A stretch of DNA of 64,000 nucleotides, from the NCBI GenBank assembly GCA_014529385.2, contig CM043945.1:155936741-156000740 (forward strand). Reading direction: 5' to 3'. This DNA comes from Adiantum capillus-veneris (Eukaryota > Streptophyta > Polypodiopsida > Polypodiales > Pteridaceae). Of the stretch, positions 32,317 to 45,049 are shown piece by piece; the stretch's first letter is position 1, and the number at the start of each line of letters is the position of its first letter. The notes under the pieces were generated by a model. It was not told the origin of the DNA, did no database searches, and saw nothing but the letters and a program-made list of their open reading frames with translations. The position numbers and the translations under genes are program-made.

Positions 32317-34718
32317 TAGCCCTTCTGACCGGCTGTGTTTCCATATCAGAAAAAGAAACTAATGGTATGTCAATGGTTGGTTGTTTAGAGATTCATGCCT
32401 CCTCCTGAGTTTTTGTTTGTCTCACTCTGAGCAGCTGATTGACTCTATTTAATTCTTCCATTTCCTTGAGCAATTGCTCTTCTCTTTGAACCCGCATCAA
32501 TGCAAGGTCTCATCTTTGCATTTGTTCGAGCTTCAAATCAAGTTCAAGGTCTTTGTTCGTCTTTTCTAAAGTCTTGTAGACTTCATCGGTTCCTTTGATT
32601 GATGCTACATCGGGGTTTTCTCTTTCTATCTTAGAAATGCTGCTTGATCTAATTCCTTGCTTGGAGTACTGCAAAGAGGCATTAGCTACATCTAGCTGCA
32701 CTTGGATCTTTTGTACTAATAGAGTAGTGGCTAAAAGTTCATTGGTGACTTCTATCAGTTGTTGATCTTTGCTTTTGCATGCATCAGATAACTTTGTCAG
32801 GAGCTCTCCCAGCTCTTCCATCTCTTTTTATTGTTTCTCCTTTGCAATCTGGTGTATTTCTACTTCATTTTTCAGCTCTTTAATCTACTCTTGAAGATCT
32901 TCAATGATGTTCATTTTATCTTCTAGCTCTCCTTGTAGAACATCAATCACTTGCTCCAGCTCTTTAGCCTTGGCACTACAGCTAAGTTTTGTTGTTTTCA
33001 TCTTGTCTATCATCAGCTGCATTTGCTTTGCATACTCGTTTACTTGTATGATGACTTCATCATTGGTTTCCTAGTCTTCAAGTTCTACCTGGGTTTGTTT
33101 AGAAGTTTCTTCTGTTTCGGTCTGTGACGCTTTTGTTAGTGCAGTGGCTTGTGCTTGTGGCCATGGATGTGGTTCTACTTCTTATCCTTGAGGCTTTTTA
33201 GATGCCTTAGTTGCTTTGGCTTGAGCTATTTTAGAGGAAGGTCTTGCTACAGTTGTTTTGATTTCCTTGGATTGTTCAAAATTTGCTTCATCTTGTTATT
33301 CATGCCCTTTTTCCTTTGCTGCATCATCTTCCTTAGATTTATCTGTTGGTGAAGGCCTTGGACTCGGCATGGGCTAATCTACTTATTACGTAGTTGGTGA
33401 GGAGGGTCTTGGAGACATCTCCTCTTGGTCAAGATGTGAAACGCTTTGTTGTGCAGATTCTTCTTGTCTTTGTTGCTCGGCTGCTTCTTCCGTTGCATTT
33501 CTTTGAGCTTCTAGAGCTTCTTTAATCTTTAAGGATTCAGCTTCCACATACATCCCTCAATCAAATCTTTGGGATGCTCTGGAACCTTATTTGTAGTGTT
33601 CTTGGTTCTTGGTCCCTTTACCTCTCTTGGACTCCATCTTTTGGGGTCTTCACCTGCAGCTTGGTGGATCCTTTCGTATGTTTGCTTTTCTCTTTCAAAT
33701 CTAGCCCTTTGCGGTTCATCTTGGTGAGCTGCCACGCTACTTTCTTTTTCATTACTTCAATCCTTGCCCTAGTTTCTTCGTTGTCAGAGCTTTCATGGAT
33801 GTGGGCTTCATGGGAACTTTCTGCAGATTTTTATCTAATTTGTATACTCTCTTTGTTGATCTAGTGGTCTGCGGAGAAGGTTGACCTAAAATGATCCATG
33901 TGTTTTGATATGGGGCTGGCGGCAAATTGTTGGCCATTCCAATAGCATGATATGCTATTCTTGTTAGCACTTCTGGAGCACCCAAATATGTGATCTTTCC
34001 TTCTTTCTTTGTGCCCTTTAGTGTTGTAAGCACATACTACGCATGATCTATTGCTTGCCTGGTTGTCGACTTCTATATTTGAGTTAAAGTAGTTGCAACT
34101 GCATGGTTTGGAGTTTTGTACCATGGCGGTCTCTTTGAGAGGAAGTGAAAATGTTGATGGTAGAGGCGAGCTGGATTCTCCACTTGCCTTTGGATGAGAT
34201 CAAAAAATGTGGCAGCAACAGTATCTTTAGTAAAAGTACCTGCTGTCGTTCTATCTCTTGCCTGCATAGTCATACCTTCTCTTGGTAGCTTCAATGCCTC
34301 GACTCACTATAATTTTAGTGATCACCACTTCAACCTTTTTCCCCTTTTGATCCGTGATTTGGGATGATCCATCTTCTTTGATCATGGATATCAATTCATA
34401 TGCTTTCTAGAAATCCACTCCACATGGTTCTTGGTCATAGAAATCTTGAAGCCCCATCCTTTTGTTGGATTCCTTGGTGTCTGGTTTTGCTACTACATCA
34501 TAAACCTCCTTGGTTAGCATTTGTAATTCTACCTGGTGTCCTTCTTCACTCTTGAATCTGCCAGTGAAGACCGTTGTGTTGCATTCTTCGATCTGCTCTT
34601 TAGACAAGTAGGTTACCTTTGCCGTTTTCACTAAGCTTGTATCTAATTGGTATGGTGGCAGCTCTTGTAGCTTATCTTTTTCGGACACCCGTTTCTTTGC
34701 CTTCTCAGTCGCTTGCAT
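32317..34718 (-). pseudogene. Extra 3' ORF of the gypsy element, main part
   Basis: Minus-strand frame from about 34,718 (MQATEKAKKRVSEKDKLQEL, YLSKEQIEECNTTVFTGRFK) through FTKDTVAATFFDLIQRQVEN, a PPAPYQNTWIILGQPSPQ segment, a Lys-rich linker and a long coiled coil (EELGELLTKLSDACKSKDQQ; VYKTLEKTNKDLELDLKLEQ). Several stops and frame changes. At the copia insertion it reads ETQPVRRA and continues at 13,022 with SRRVQF, ending in TAA at 12,952-12,950. Fold unknown. The layout (globular part, proline-rich PSPQ/PLSQ-like hinge, coiled coil) resembles the 3' ORF at 57,741-59,745. It may be an env- or gag-like accessory protein; no membrane segment is evident. Confidence 0.5.
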
Positions 34719-34739
34719 TGCTCCTCTTAAGTGAATACA

Positions 34740-36900
34740 GTGTCAAAGTCAGAAAATTATGCAAATTCTGCTTTGAAATGCCCTGCATCTGAATTGCTGG
34801 CAAATGATGTCCATTTTGCTTCAAATCAATTTTGGAGCATTCATAGATGCATAAAAACATGTAGAGATCAAAATCATGCAGTTCAGACAAAAATTGCAAC
34901 AAAAGTAAATAATCACAATTATTTACAGCTAGGGATTTTTTCCATGTTTTTGCATTTTTGACGTCACAGGCTTGAAACATATGGCATTTAGGTACTCTGA
35001 GTGAAGCGTGGGCTAATTTGAGTGCACTGGGTGGAAATGGTACCAGATTTAGGCTTTTAGACTCTAAAACAGTAGATATAAAGAGATTTTGAGTTTTTGA
35101 GATCCAAACTTGCTCAAACTTAATTAGTGGGCTTGGGACATCATGTTCTTTGGTCCCATAAGTTCAAAGTTGCACATTGCATCCATTTGAACAAAAAAGT
35201 AAATAATCATGATTATTACCTTTTTTTAATCAATTTGTATATTTTTTGTTGTAACTTGGTTTTAGGCATGATGTAGAGTTTTTGTGTGAGATATGATGGG
35301 GTGATTTGGATCAAAAAATGTGACAATTAACTCAAAAATTGGATTGAAAAGACTTTGGTGCATTTTTAGATAAATTCAAAGTTTTTCTTGATCATTTTGG
35401 CTAATACTTCACATGTGGCATGTAATAGATGTGTACAAGTGATAGGTGAAGTGAAGAGATCAATTTCAAGCCAAACAAGCACAAAAGTAGATAATTGCAA
35501 TTATTTACAACAATCACTTCTTTTGCAAGAATTGACAATTTGATAACCTAAACATCTTTAACACATCTAAAACATGTCCTAAAATGAATTTGGTAAAGTT
35601 CGATCGTATTGGCATCACTTCGTGCTCTTGGCGACTCTGAAGCCACCAATGTTTATGACTACCTGGCATGTAGAGCTGGTTAGTCACGTTTGAATCCATG
35701 ACCTTGTCCGCTACATAGTCCTGATGCTACTCATCTAGTTTTGGCCCATTCAAAGTCAGTTTGACTTCATTTGTCAAATTTGATGCTTTGTAGACTTTGA
35801 GCTATTTTTTGTTGTTTGAGAGCTTGCCTTGACTGTTTCCATGAAACCATCTAGGTACATTGTGTATAGACCTCGTCTATAAGCTACCCGTGGAATCAGA
35901 ATCCAATTTTGGCATATGACAAAAACCGAGCTTATTTACTTGGGATCCCCTTGACCCCTACCAAATGGTCATTTGGTGATAGAAAGTGTTCTATTATATA
36001 GGGGGATGCTACAATTCAAGTCTTGTCCAATTCGGTTGAGCCTACAAGCCGCTATGGTCAATTTTGTGTTGTAGGACTTTGTGCACAATTGGGTTTCTAA
36101 GGTTTTTCCCTGAGCCTAGACTTGCTACCCGGCCATATAGAAGTGTTCATTGATAAGTTTATAACTTACCTCTCATGTCTCGTGCGAGACGGTGCTGTAA
36201 ATGGACGATTGTAGACTCCAAAAAATTGCGCACAAAGAAGGCAAAAATCTCTCTCCTCCAAGAGTGATTAGTGGAAATGACGTGATTTTGGGCTACCTTG
36301 GATATCTATAGTCAGACTTTCCAAACTATTTTTCCCTAGATTCCCCTGTTAGTCCTACTAGGCCGTGAAATCTATGTTAGACTCCAAAATTTCTTCAATC
36401 GGATTCCGTTAGCTCATTCTGCAAGAACTTGCAAAAATAGACCTTGACGGCCTAATTTAGGCTTCTTGTTTCCATCTGTCGATTTGAGACATTTTATGCC
36501 TGTCACCTTGTCCTTTTGATCATCAGCGTATCTTTAGCTTCTCCATCTCGGCTCATTTGCTATTTATTATTAATTTTTGATCCGTTTATTAAAAAATCAA
36601 AGAAAATAACAAAATGCACTAAAAAGGCAAAGTGAAAAATCATTAATTAACAAAATCCATTGAGAAACATGGCTTTATTGTTCTTTGGTGGATTTCTCCA
36701 TTTTTAAGTCCCAATATCAAGAAAAATGATACAAATAAGCAAGAAGGCTATTTTTTGGTATATTTTTTTATAGTATATACACTATTTACACTCATCAGGG
36801 AGATGTTATCAGTTAAATTCTCCTGTGATGATTTTTTCTAAGGGCATGGTAATTTTGAAAAAAATCACACATTAACATCCAAAATTTCCCCCCCTTTTTC
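34740..36900. repeat. Spacer with AAATAATCA/TGATTATTT palindromes, copy 1
   Basis: No coding. Three AAATAATnnnnATTATTT palindromes occur near 34,907, 35,200 and 35,490, each inside a diverged unit of roughly 285-295 bp that also carries a GATCC-AAA motif and ACTTTTTGG-like stretches. The same unit type occurs at 45,700-46,800. The rest (35,700-36,900) is unassigned. A C-run and T-run near 36,890 would read as a polypurine tract on the minus strand. Confidence 0.65.
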
Positions 36901-37299
36901 AAACGTTTCTCTTAATTACTTAGTTCCCTTCCACCCCTCCTAGATGGCGTACTCCGGGATGACTGTGTGCATGGGTTGAATAAATGTGTCTATGCATAGC
37001 CTTGGTTGGTTGTACCATGCTTCGAAGATCAATGCAATTCAAACCATTATGATGTGCAAGAGTTGGGTCTTGAGTAATTAACTCAAGGGTTTCTGTGGTC
37101 GAGGTTTCCTGTTGCTATTTCCCAAGGAGAAAATCTTGTAGCTTGTGTGCTCTTTGATTTTTTATACCGTCAGGATACTTTGGCATGCTGATTTTCTGAG
37201 TTGTCGATATCAATGATGACGATTTTTGAGCTTTAACTTGCCACTAGTATCTTGGTTTTTCATTGATGAACTGTTGTGGTTGAGTGTTTTGAGACTTAA

Positions 37300-38005
37300 C
37301 TCTCCACTACTTCATTGGTTTTATAGTTTGGGGAGAAGATAAGTGCTCCTTTTTCTTCCAGATCTATCTTGTTTTAGGTTCCCTGCTCGAAGATTCTCTT
37401 CTTTGTGCATGTAACTTTGGAACCTTCTTTGTCGGTACGGTAGATAATGTCTTGGACACCCAAAATTGAGACAGCTTGTCCTTGAGTTGTGGCTTTGGTA
37501 CACAAATATGCCTGACTCCTTGCATGCTACTTGTAGCATTTGCTTGTCTATAGGATGAAAATGATTGATTACTTTGTGGTTTGTTCTTCTGGTAATCTCT
37601 TTTCCATTCCTCTTTGCTTGGTGCATTTGGAACGATGAGTTGTCCTCCTTTAGGTGATAGCTTGAGTTGATTGGTATCCCAATTTGGTACTGCCTTGTAC
37701 GTCTCCATCCATGAGATTCTAAGAATCATTGTTTCATTCATGTGTTAATCTGATAAGCATACAAGGTAATGAGGGCATGAACATCCATGTACTATCACAT
37801 TTAAGTTGACTACTCCCAATGCCGATGTTCGGTTCTTGTTGCATCCTTTGATAGTCGATATTCTTGATGTTAAAGACTAATTTGTTGCTTTCTTGTATGT
37901 GGAATAACTGACTGCATTTACTCAAGCTACTGCATCGATCAATGCATTTGTGTTATGATTGTTCAGCTGTACTTTGATGCAAAGGTCGATTCCATCTAGC
38001 CATTC
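37300..38005 (-). pseudogene. Retropepsin-like segment downstream of integrase
   Basis: Minus-strand reading gives WLDGIDLCIKVQLNNHNTNA and LIDAVA (the place of LIDSGA in retropepsins), a stop, VNAVSYSTYKKAT, then after a frame change VVNLNVIVHGCSC and MILRISWMETYKAVPNWDTN, which corresponds to the second conserved (ILG)-x-W-(L/M)-x-x-Y block. The active-site Asp is kept but the Ser-Gly is not. It lies after integrase, not before RT. The nearer upstream part has QQQVIDEAQENSRL, possibly helical. It could be a second protease-like domain of this element or a piece of another one. Confidence 0.5.
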
Positions 38006-38199
38006 ATCATCTCTTGACACTTCATCCCTCTGTAACTCTCATAGTCTTTCATCTAATTCAAAGTGCTGATGGGAATAGGTATTTGTTGATTTGTGAGAGC
38101 AGCTTTTCTTTTGAGTACTCAAAGTCGAGAATTCTCTTGGGCTTCATCAATGACCTGTTGTTGTTCCATCTTTCCCTACTTTGCTGCTTGCATCTTCTC

Positions 38200-39341
38200 T
38201 AGCAATTCATTGATTAGTGGCAGATGTTACTTCTTTAAACAACATCCACTAATCCAATTAGTCATTGGTTCACCATCTAAAGTGGACAACTTAATTGCTC
38301 CACTTGGGGATAGATCTTCAATGATAAATGGTCCGTTTCACTTTTTCTTAAACTTAGGAATGTGTTGTTTAATGGAGTAGACTAAAACTAAGTCCCCTTT
38401 TTGAAGATTTTTGTGACTAGATGAGAATCAAAAAACTATTTTTGTTTTCTCTTTTGTGCCTAGATGTGAGCTAGAGCAGTTAGCCTTTGCTCATCACGAT
38501 TCTCTAAATCTTCGATCCTCTCCAAAAAATTCGTGTCCAGTCCACTCAAGGTCCTTACTTACTCTTAGTGTCGGCAATAGAAATTCTATCGGTAGTATGG
38601 CATCAAGACCATAAACAAGGTTAAAGGGTGTAGCATTTAAAGCTATCTTGAATGAAACTCTATAAGCCCATAGAGCAGCATGTAGATTCATGTCCGAATC
38701 AGTTCGTTATGAACTAACCACTTTAGTCAATATTGAGCTAAGAATTTTATTCGTGTGCTCACCTTGTCTGTTTTCTTGTGGCTGATAGGGAGCCAATTTG
38801 TTATGGATAACCATAAATTCATTCAGTAGATACTCAATTACCTGATTTGAGTAAATGAGTTTCCCTATCACTAACAATTTCTATTGGCAGTCCATATCTT
38901 GTGAATACATTTTCATATAAGAATGCGGCTGTGGTTCTGGCATCTTCTTCCGAGTTTCCTAGACTATGTCCACTTGGTCAAATAGTCCGTAGCTACAATG
39001 ATATATTGAGCTTGAGTTCTATAAATCAGTGGTTGTACTGGCCCCACAAAGTCTATACCCCATTTTGCAAAATCTCGAGCCCCCATCATTGGTCTTAAAG
39101 GCATGCTATCTACACGGGTTGGTATTTTGGCTTGTTGACAGGCATCACACCTTCAAACATATTCTTTGGCATCTACAAAAAGTATCGGCCACCATATTCC
39201 TACAATTAAGATTGCTCTAGCAGAGGTTTCACTAGAAAAGTGACCTCCAGCTAATCCAACATGTGCTTGTTCTATAACGGGAATATATTCGTCTTCATTT
39301 GCACAAAAACATAGATGTTGATCCTTCCCTCTTTGATACAA
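38200..39341 (-). pseudogene. gypsy integrase
   Basis: HHCC zinc domain: HVGLAGGHFSSETSA then WWPILFVDAKEYV-stop-RCDACQQ. The core begins KWGIDFVGPVQPL (first Asp). The middle of the core is stop-rich, and the part with the second Asp and Glu is barely legible. Downstream ALWAYRVSFKIALNATPFNL, VYGLDAILPIEFLLPTLRV, and the C-terminal KFKKKWNGPFIIEDLSPSG segment (near 38,330) are clear. Decayed. Confidence 0.85.
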
Positions 39342-40475
39342 TTAGTTTACAATAAGAGTATAGTCTCTTGCTTGAGTTTCAATTATTCTCTGGTGGCGTT
39401 TACTCATATCCTCGGGAAATGTTTGGCTTGATAAGTAAGTAACTAAATAGTGACTCCATTTAGGAACGAGTGATCTTTATAACAATGTCACATGAGTTAT
39501 GGGTGCTTGTTTCTGGCACCAAGGATATCTTTTCACATTGAGTGAACATCACTCCTCATGCTTGGCCAAAATACTCCAAGTCTTTCAAGATTCGCTGCAT
39601 AGTTTGGTCTTCTACAAAGTGAAGTCCCACTATGGTAATATGTGCTTGACTTAGGTATTGGGTTTTCTCTTTAGGATTAATACAAAAAAGAAATATTCCA
39701 TACCGATTTCTTTTGTATAACCTTCCAAATAGTAATTGATACATAGCCGATTGCTCAATTAATCTGGGTGTAATAGGAATTGGGATTTTAGAATCCACTT
39801 GAGCTATGGTCATAAATGATACCATAATTTTCGACCATCAAGGTATCATTGCATAGTTTGGTCTTTCGCAAAGTGAAGTCCCACTATGGTAATATGTGTT
39901 TGACTTAGGTATTGGGTTTTCTCTTTAGGATTAATACACAAAAGCAATATTCCATCCCAATTTCTTTTGTATAACCTTCCAGCTAGTAATTGATACATAG
40001 TCGATTGCTCAATTAATCCGGGTGTAATAGGAAGTGGGATTTGAGAATCCACTTGATCTATGATCATCAATGATACCATATTCTTCGACCATCAGGGTAT
40101 CATTTCCACGGAGAACAGATATGCATCTGGTAGATCATTGTCTACCCCTTTTGGTGGTTCTCCTGAAATAATCCTTGAAAAATCTTATTTCAGTCTGGTG
40201 CTTTCAATATTGGGGATGAAGTGAGATCTTGCTTAAGCCTCATGAAGGATTCTTCACTCTCATCAGTCCATTCAAAGAGTGTAATCAGGCTGTACATGGG
40301 TTTTGCAATTATCACTTACATGTAAATGAATTGTCTGTAATATCCACAATGTCCCATGAAATCTTTAACCCCTTTGGTTGTTGTTGGTCTATTCAATTCA
40401 ACAATAACATGAATTTTATCCATATCAATACCTATGCCATTTTTAGACACTATATGTCCAAGAAGTTTTCCTTGT
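39342..40475 (-). pseudogene. gypsy RNase H and linker, with internal duplication
   Basis: Segments GYCGYYRQFI, MYSLITLFEWTDESEESFMR and LKQDLTSSPILKAP mark the RT-RNase H junction near 40,200-40,350. The following linker, which normally leads to the integrase zinc domain, is present twice (39,595-39,849 and 39,850-40,106): GLIEQSTMYQLLAGRLYKRN and RLIEQSAMYQLLFGRLYKRN. The RNase H catalytic core itself is missing or unreadable. Confidence 0.75.
39595..40106. repeat. Tandem duplication of about 255 bp within pol
   Basis: Two adjacent copies share GCATAGTTTGGTCTT at their left ends and GACCATCAAGGTATCATT / GACCATCAGGGTATCATT at their right ends. They differ at roughly one base in ten, so the duplication is old. 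Confidence 0.93.
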
Positions 40476-41320
40476 CTACCCATAAATATGCACTTTTTTA
40501 GGATTTAAGCAAATCCTACAGAGTCTACATTTTTTTAATACCTTTTTAAGGTGTTCAAAATGATCATCCCGGATTGACAAATGTACACATAAATCATCCA
40601 TATATACTTCCAAGAAATTCCAAAGATATTCTTTAAAAGCATGGCTCATCAATCTTTGAAAGGTGGCAGGAGCATTAGTTAACCCAAAAGGCATAACCCA
40701 ATAGGCAAAATACCCCATTCAGTTGCAAAGGCAGTTTTATGTTGATCTTTAGGATCAACCAAAAGTTGATTGTATCCCAAAAATCCAACTAGAAAGCTAT
40801 AAGATTATTTTCCTACAACTCGTTCTAAAACATGCTCAGTGATTGGAAGAGGAAACTTGCCTCTAATGGTGGCTGCATTCACTTTCTGAGATTGACACAC
40901 ACTCTTAATTTTTCATTTTTCTTGGGTACTACCAATTGGGGACACCCAATCTGTGTGTTCAACTCCATAAATGAATTTGGCTTCCTTAGGATTTTCTATC
41001 TCTTCTTTGATCTTTCTGGAAAATTTTTCATTATAAGTATATGGCCTCTGTCTGCTTGGTTTCACATAATCTCTCATAGGTATGATATATTGACAAATTT
41101 TTGGATCAACACCCTTGAGATCCTTATAAGACTAAGAAAACATATCTCGGTATTCTTTCAGTAAGCTTAATAAAAGCTCTTCTTCTTCTTCAGTGAGGTC
41201 GTTTGCAATGTGGGCAGGTCTAGGATCTTCTCCTAGTTTGGTCAGATCTATCTTTTTTGCATTTTTTGGTCCTTCGTAGGACTCATCCTGTTTTCTTAGT
41301 TCCCTGACCTGGTTGTTCAA
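40476..41320 (-). pseudogene. gypsy reverse transcriptase
   Basis: N-terminal part (LTEEEEELLLSLLKEYRDMF) then RQRPYTYNEKFSRKIKEEIE, GYNQLLVDPKDQHKTAFATE, YWVMPFGLTNAPATFQRLM, and the active site FLEVYMDDLCVH (YMDD near 40,604-40,593). Several stops, but a continuous order of RT blocks. The Ty3 class is clear from PFGLTNAPATFQ. Confidence 0.92.
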
Positions 41321-41701
41321 CTATAAGCTTTTGGTCTTGGAGAGTATATATCTTGTAATGGGATGGAACACTCATTATATCTTTACCCTCTTCCTTAGTT
41401 GTTTCCATTTTAGTGGTACACATCTCCTTTAGAGATTTCTTCAACTCTTGATACTTCTTTTTTTGTTCAACTCGTGTCATGGTTGAATCCTTGTTCTGGT
41501 GTTTAGATTTTGCTTGAGTTTCCTTTCTCATTTTCTCAATGTTTTGGATATTTCTTGCTTTTTTTCTGAAGGATATCTACCCGTGATTTTGTATTTGACA
41601 AAATCATGTGCATCTATTTGCATCAAAAATTGTGTTCTACTAGAGACTGATGGCATGGGTTTTGATTTCAAGTTTCTGGTGTCTCTTTTCTTCTATACCA
41701 T

Positions 41702-41965
41702 TTATGTCTTCACATGTTCTTTTTCTAAGCTTGAGTCATCTGAGATAGATGAATGTTCTTCTATCTTGTTTGTTGCATCATAGTAGAGGTCTATAGAGAC
41801 TTGTTGAGCTTTCATTAAGTCCTTGGGTTCATAAGCCAATTGCAAATTCATTCGAGTTTGTCTAATGGCTGGTTTTCCCCATGATTCCCATAGTGCTTTT
41901 GTGGCTATGCCTATGCCTACCCCACTATCCAGTATTGCCATGGTTCCTATATCATTATATCTCAT
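41702..41965 (-). pseudogene. gypsy protease
   Basis: MAILDSGVGIGIATKALWES carries the retropepsin motif (Asp codon 41,929-41,927), followed by GKPAIRQTRMNLQLA. An acidic, helical linker (41,520-41,700) leads toward RT. The usual second block (ILGRPWL) was not found in clear form. Confidence 0.85.
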
Positions 41966-42196
41966 TGGAAGGGTTGTGTTTCATTCTTCCCCTTCGCAGT
42001 ATTTTTCTACTTTGCTCATTGGGATGAATCTAATCTCTTTGTTATCCAATTTGTGTTTCAATTTTTCCAATTTTTTTGTGATTAGCCCTGTTATCCCCAC
42101 CTTCTCTAGAGTTTTCTATAGATCATTCCATACATATGGTCTGATTTTTAACAGTTCTTCTAAAGTAATAGTGCATTGAATGGGTGTAGACATGAT

Positions 42197-42466
42197 TCAA
42201 TGGATGCTGTCTACTTCAAGGATCTGTTCTGCTCTTTTTATCTGAGTGGTTTTACACACTATGGATCCATCTTCATTGTCTCCCAAGTAAGAGGGTAGTG
42301 TTTTTAGAGTCTTTGGTTTAGAAATTCCTAAAACTTCAGAGCCGCAATCCCCATACAAGGATTGTGCATCCATGTCCATATCAGGAGGAGCTGACTTCAA
42401 AGCTAGGTTCCCATCATTAATCTCTCTAGCTTTTTTCCATAAGTGTCTTGGCCAGTCTTCTTCCAC
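42197..42466 (-). pseudogene. gypsy gag-protease linker segment
   Basis: An open segment (EEDWPRHLWKKAREINDGNL, SEVLGISKPKTLKTLPSYLG) between the zinc knuckle and the protease. No domain recognised. It sits where gypsy elements have a variable pre-protease region. Confidence 0.45.
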
Positions 42467-43102
42467 GAGCGGAATTCCATCAAGGCATCTTCACTGTCAA
42501 GCACTATGAGTTCTCACTCTTTAGTTTCAAGGTAGGGTTCTACCATCACTTTGGATTTTCTCTTTACTGGTTCCTACCACACGCTCCTCAAGTTTTTCTA
42601 TACTCTCGAGCTTGGGTCTTTGTTTTTCTAGCATCTCTTGAGTAATTCTTACCAAATTTTGATAAGCTTCAAGATTAGCTGGTTCCATATCTGGAGAAGG
42701 ATAGTTTTTTCATTTGTTTTTCATGTTTTGGCCTGCTTTATGTCCCACTTGGTAAGCTTCCAAGGCTACATTGATCCGCTCAAAAAGTTTGTCTTACCAA
42801 AATTGATCCTCCAGATTTCACCGTGGTTTCCTTGATTTCCCTTGTAGTTTCTTTCACTTTTTTTGAGAATAGTTTCTTGGCTTTCGCCTCGATTTCAACC
42901 CTTTGTTTTTGTTTTCTTATCTCATACCTCTGGCTTCTTCTTCTCTTGGTCTTTTAAGAGAAAAATTTATTATTCTCTGAGTTATCATAAGAGTTATGCT
43001 TTTTTTTTTTTTGCATGGGCTCTAGTGATTACCTTGATTGGAACAATAGGTTCACTCTCCCATGAGCTACTAGGTATCACTTGGACTACATTCACTACTA
43101 CT

Positions 43103-45030
43103 TTACCCTTGTTTAAAAGATTTTTTTGGACAATCTTTAGGGAAGTGTCCTCCCTTTTTGCAGCATTGTATACAAAAAGCTTCAACTGGCTTAATGATCT
43201 TATTAGACCTCTGGGAATTAATTTTTCCAGTTCTTGGCTTAATCATGGATCTTACCATCTGAGGTCTAACACCTTGAGTAGCTACATAGTACATCGGTGC
43301 AAGCTCTAGTGTAGAATAAGTCACAGGTTCTTCCATTGGTGGTGGTTGTGAATTATACCACTCTCCTTCTACCATTACTGTAGATGGATTAGGCTCAACA
43401 TAGGGTGTAACAGACACTAGTGCTTGTTCATCTATGATTCTCTCCGAATGCATGTACTTTATAGGCACTACATTATGTCCAGGATACGGAGGTTGTTGAC
43501 CCAACATGGGTTGAGGTCTTTCCATATCCATTTAGGCTAATATCTGTACATGGGTTGTCCTTGTGGCCTCATATGCACATATTGAACATTTCCATCATAC
43601 TTTTTGGTCGTTAATAGCACTCATTGATCGCATGGTTGGTCCATTTACCCTCAATTTCACACCATTTCTACGACTTAATCATTGTCCCTGTTGAGGTATC
43701 CCTTGCCTTGGTCCCCTCATAGGTAATTTTTGCATGTTATTCATCATTTCATTCATCCTTTTGAGCATGTCTTCTATGGCTATAAGCGGTGCTGCAGAGC
43801 AGCCGCTCCCACTTGTGTTGGTTTGGTGGATGCTAGTTTCTCACTTTGATTATCCTTAGGGATATCTTCTTCATTTAAAATATCACAATTGTCTCCCAAG
43901 TCAATGGCATCCGAAACACACTCTTTTAGGGTCATATGTTTCTTGCTATACAATATAGCGTGAAGTTCTTTGTTTAACAATTCCTCTAGAAATAATGATA
44001 CTAATATTTCTTATGTAGGTATTTCTAGTTCTAGGCATCTTGCAATGTATTGCTTCATTCTAGTTGCACAATCCCTAACAAACTCACCTTGTTTCTTTTT
44101 GAAGCTATAGATTTGAGCTACCTTATTATGTTTGATCCCCGTTTTGGAACATGCAGCTACAAATCCTTGAGCTAATGTATTTAAGTCCATGATTGACCTC
44201 GGTGGACCATTTTGGAACCATGTCAGTGCTTTTCCTTCTAATGTCATTCCAAATCCCTTAAATTGAGTATGGAAATAAAATATGTGTTCTGCTCTTAGCA
44301 CTTGCTTAAAGCTTGCTAAGTGGTCATATGGATCCCTAGATCCACTGTATTGTTTAACCCATTTTTTAAAATTAGCTGGTCTGACACGTCTATTTGGCTC
44401 AACTCCTGGCCTCCTGGCAGTTGGTCCTATCTCGAGTCCTTCAAGCCAGCCTGTTGGAAATAGTGACTCATGTAGCCCTGGACTGACTTTAGTGTCACGC
44501 GGTTTTCTTTGTGATGAGATAGGTTTGGGTTTTTTAACATTGCTCCCAAAATATCTCTCGTGGAGTTCCTCTCTTGGTATTGTTTTTGGTCCTTGGCACA
44601 ATATCCAATCTCTTATGGATTACCCATGGTATTTGGTTTGTTCTACCTCCTCAGGATTCATCATAACAAAGTTATTGTTATAAAAATCCCTAAATAGGTA
44701 GGTTGATAGATCTGTTGAACCCTTGTCTTTGATTTTGAAGATAAAGATGATCTTCATGGGTGTTACCTATCCTGATTTGGCAGGAGAAGTCCATAGAAGA
44801 TCTTTGACATTTCTATCCTCCCAACAATAGACTCCAATCCTAGGATTATCTGTACTAATCCGTTTCAAAGGTTTAAGATCAACTTGATTGTATCCCTCAA
44901 ATTATAAAGTTGGTGGTCCTTATTTTGCTACCATATCTGAAATTATGGTATTTACTTCTAACCCCCATTTGTTTATCACATCAGGGTTTTTAACTTTCAA
45001 ATACTGAGTCCCACTGTTATCCATATACAT
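43103..45030 (-). pseudogene. gag: gypsy gag with zinc knuckle
   Basis: Likely start ATG 45,030 (MYMDNSGTQYLKVKNPDVIN). The Retrotrans_gag capsid domain is at 44,400-44,011: NFKKWVKQYSGSRDPYDHLA, GMTLEGKALTWFQNGP, GFVAACSKTGIKHNKVAQIY, KKKQGEFVRDCATRMKQYI. After a stop-rich, proline-rich linker comes a CCHC knuckle, CIQCCKKGGHFPKDC (43,174-43,130). Several stops and frame changes, so not functional. Confidence 0.88.
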
Positions 45031-45049
45031 TTTTCCTTGCCCTCTTCAA

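Noticed and set aside
32510-32821. Independent host gene for a coiled-coil protein
   Set aside because: It lies in the middle of a longer minus-strand frame that continues across the copia insertion and parallels the 3' ORF of the second gypsy element.
36880-36905. Polypurine tract and 3' LTR ending the gypsy element at about 36,880
   Set aside because: The minus strand has AAAAAGGGGGGG followed by a TG start, but no sequence to its left matches the LTR at 47,295 onward. Left open, not annotated.
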